Shown here in pieces: positions 4,952-5,162 of a stretch of 5,162 bases of DNA. The DNA is from Weeksellaceae bacterium. GTDB taxonomy: Bacteria > Bacteroidota > Bacteroidia > Flavobacteriales > Weeksellaceae. Numbering within the stretch: position 1 is the stretch's first letter; each line of letters begins with the position of its first letter. The notes under the pieces are model-generated. The model was given only the letters and a program-made list of their open reading frames with translations. It did no database searches and was not told the DNA's origin. Both the position numbers and the translations under genes were made by a program. Location: contig JAQVKJ010000122.1 in assembly GCA_028694715.1 (NCBI GenBank), positions 1-5,162 on the forward strand. The letters are read 5' to 3'.

Positions 4952-5162
4952 ATGGGCTACCGTCAGAAATCTATAAAGAACTGGGCTGAGGACGACCGTC
5001 CCAGAGAAAAGATGCTCAGCAAAGGACAGCAAAGCTTGTCGGATTCCGAACTTCTTGCGATTCTACTCAGGAGCGGAGACCGACAGAACTCTGCATTGGA
5101 CCTTGCCAAACAAATATTGGCTTCGGTGGACAACAATTGGAATGACCTCTCGCGACTATCGG
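4952..5162 (+). CDS. radC: RadC-family (UPF0758) protein, N-terminal part
   Basis: Seventy codons are present before the window ends. The N-terminus IKNWAEDDRPREKMLSKG (residues 8-25) followed by SLSDSELLAILLRSGDRQNSALDLAKQIL (about 29-57) is the highly conserved start of RadC: an acidic, basic DDRPREK element and a helix-hairpin-helix-like region with the LLAILLRSG motif. The JAB/MPN-type metal-binding domain (HxH...D) that defines the rest of the family lies beyond the window, so I cannot tell whether it is intact. The family is long named for DNA repair, but its biochemical activity is not established. ATG 4952 follows an A-rich stretch (AACAGAAAAC), the usual start context here. The gene is separated from the upstream operon by a strong terminator, so it should have its own promoter. 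Confidence 0.92.
   Translation, partial: MGYRQKSIKNWAEDDRPREKMLSKGQQSLSDSELLAILLRSGDRQNSALDLAKQILASVDNNWNDLSRLS

Overview
The window looks like a chromosomal fragment from a member of the phylum Bacteroidota. Several independent signs point that way: a secreted metalloprotease whose C-terminus is entering a type IX secretion sorting domain, TAnnTTTG-type -7 boxes at gene starts, A-rich start contexts with little Shine-Dalgarno sequence, and a lipoprotein with a K-E-E surface-export-like signal after its lipidated cysteine. Genus cannot be told from the sequence. I see no insertion sequence, CRISPR array, tRNA or rRNA, and no stretch of 300 bases without a gene.

Layout. Positions 1-1958 (minus) hold a reprolysin-like zinc metalloprotease, cut at its C-terminus by the window edge. 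A 70-bp divergent gap with back-to-back -7 boxes separates it from a plus-strand FAD-dependent amine/amino-acid oxidase-like protein (2029-3090). That gene converges on a small membrane protein resembling DUF2809 (3104-3493, minus); both stop codons sit in one small hairpin. A 63-bp divergent gap carrying a perfect 11-bp inverted repeat leads to beta-phosphoglucomutase (3557-4213, plus), followed 37 bp later by an NlpE-like lipoprotein (4251-4703), probably co-transcribed. After a 248-bp intergenic region comes the 5' end of radC (4952 to the window end).

The most striking part is the gap between the lipoprotein gene and radC. It holds a full match to the sigma-54 -24/-12 promoter (TGGCACG-N4-TTGCA, 4714-4729). 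Its predicted start, about 4740, falls at the foot of a hairpin, and a strong intrinsic terminator ends about 76 nt further on. This promoter, 5' hairpin, short linker and terminator have the layout of a compact sigma-54-dependent small RNA that no protein-coding call would reveal. It is my main candidate for an undescribed element. The gap also has an interrupted stem and a -7-like box in front of radC.

The protein genes do not form one pathway. They are housekeeping and envelope functions: extracellular proteolysis, an FAD oxidase, a small membrane protein, sugar-phosphate isomerisation, an envelope lipoprotein and a RadC-family protein. Only the beta-phosphoglucomutase/NlpE pair looks like an operon.
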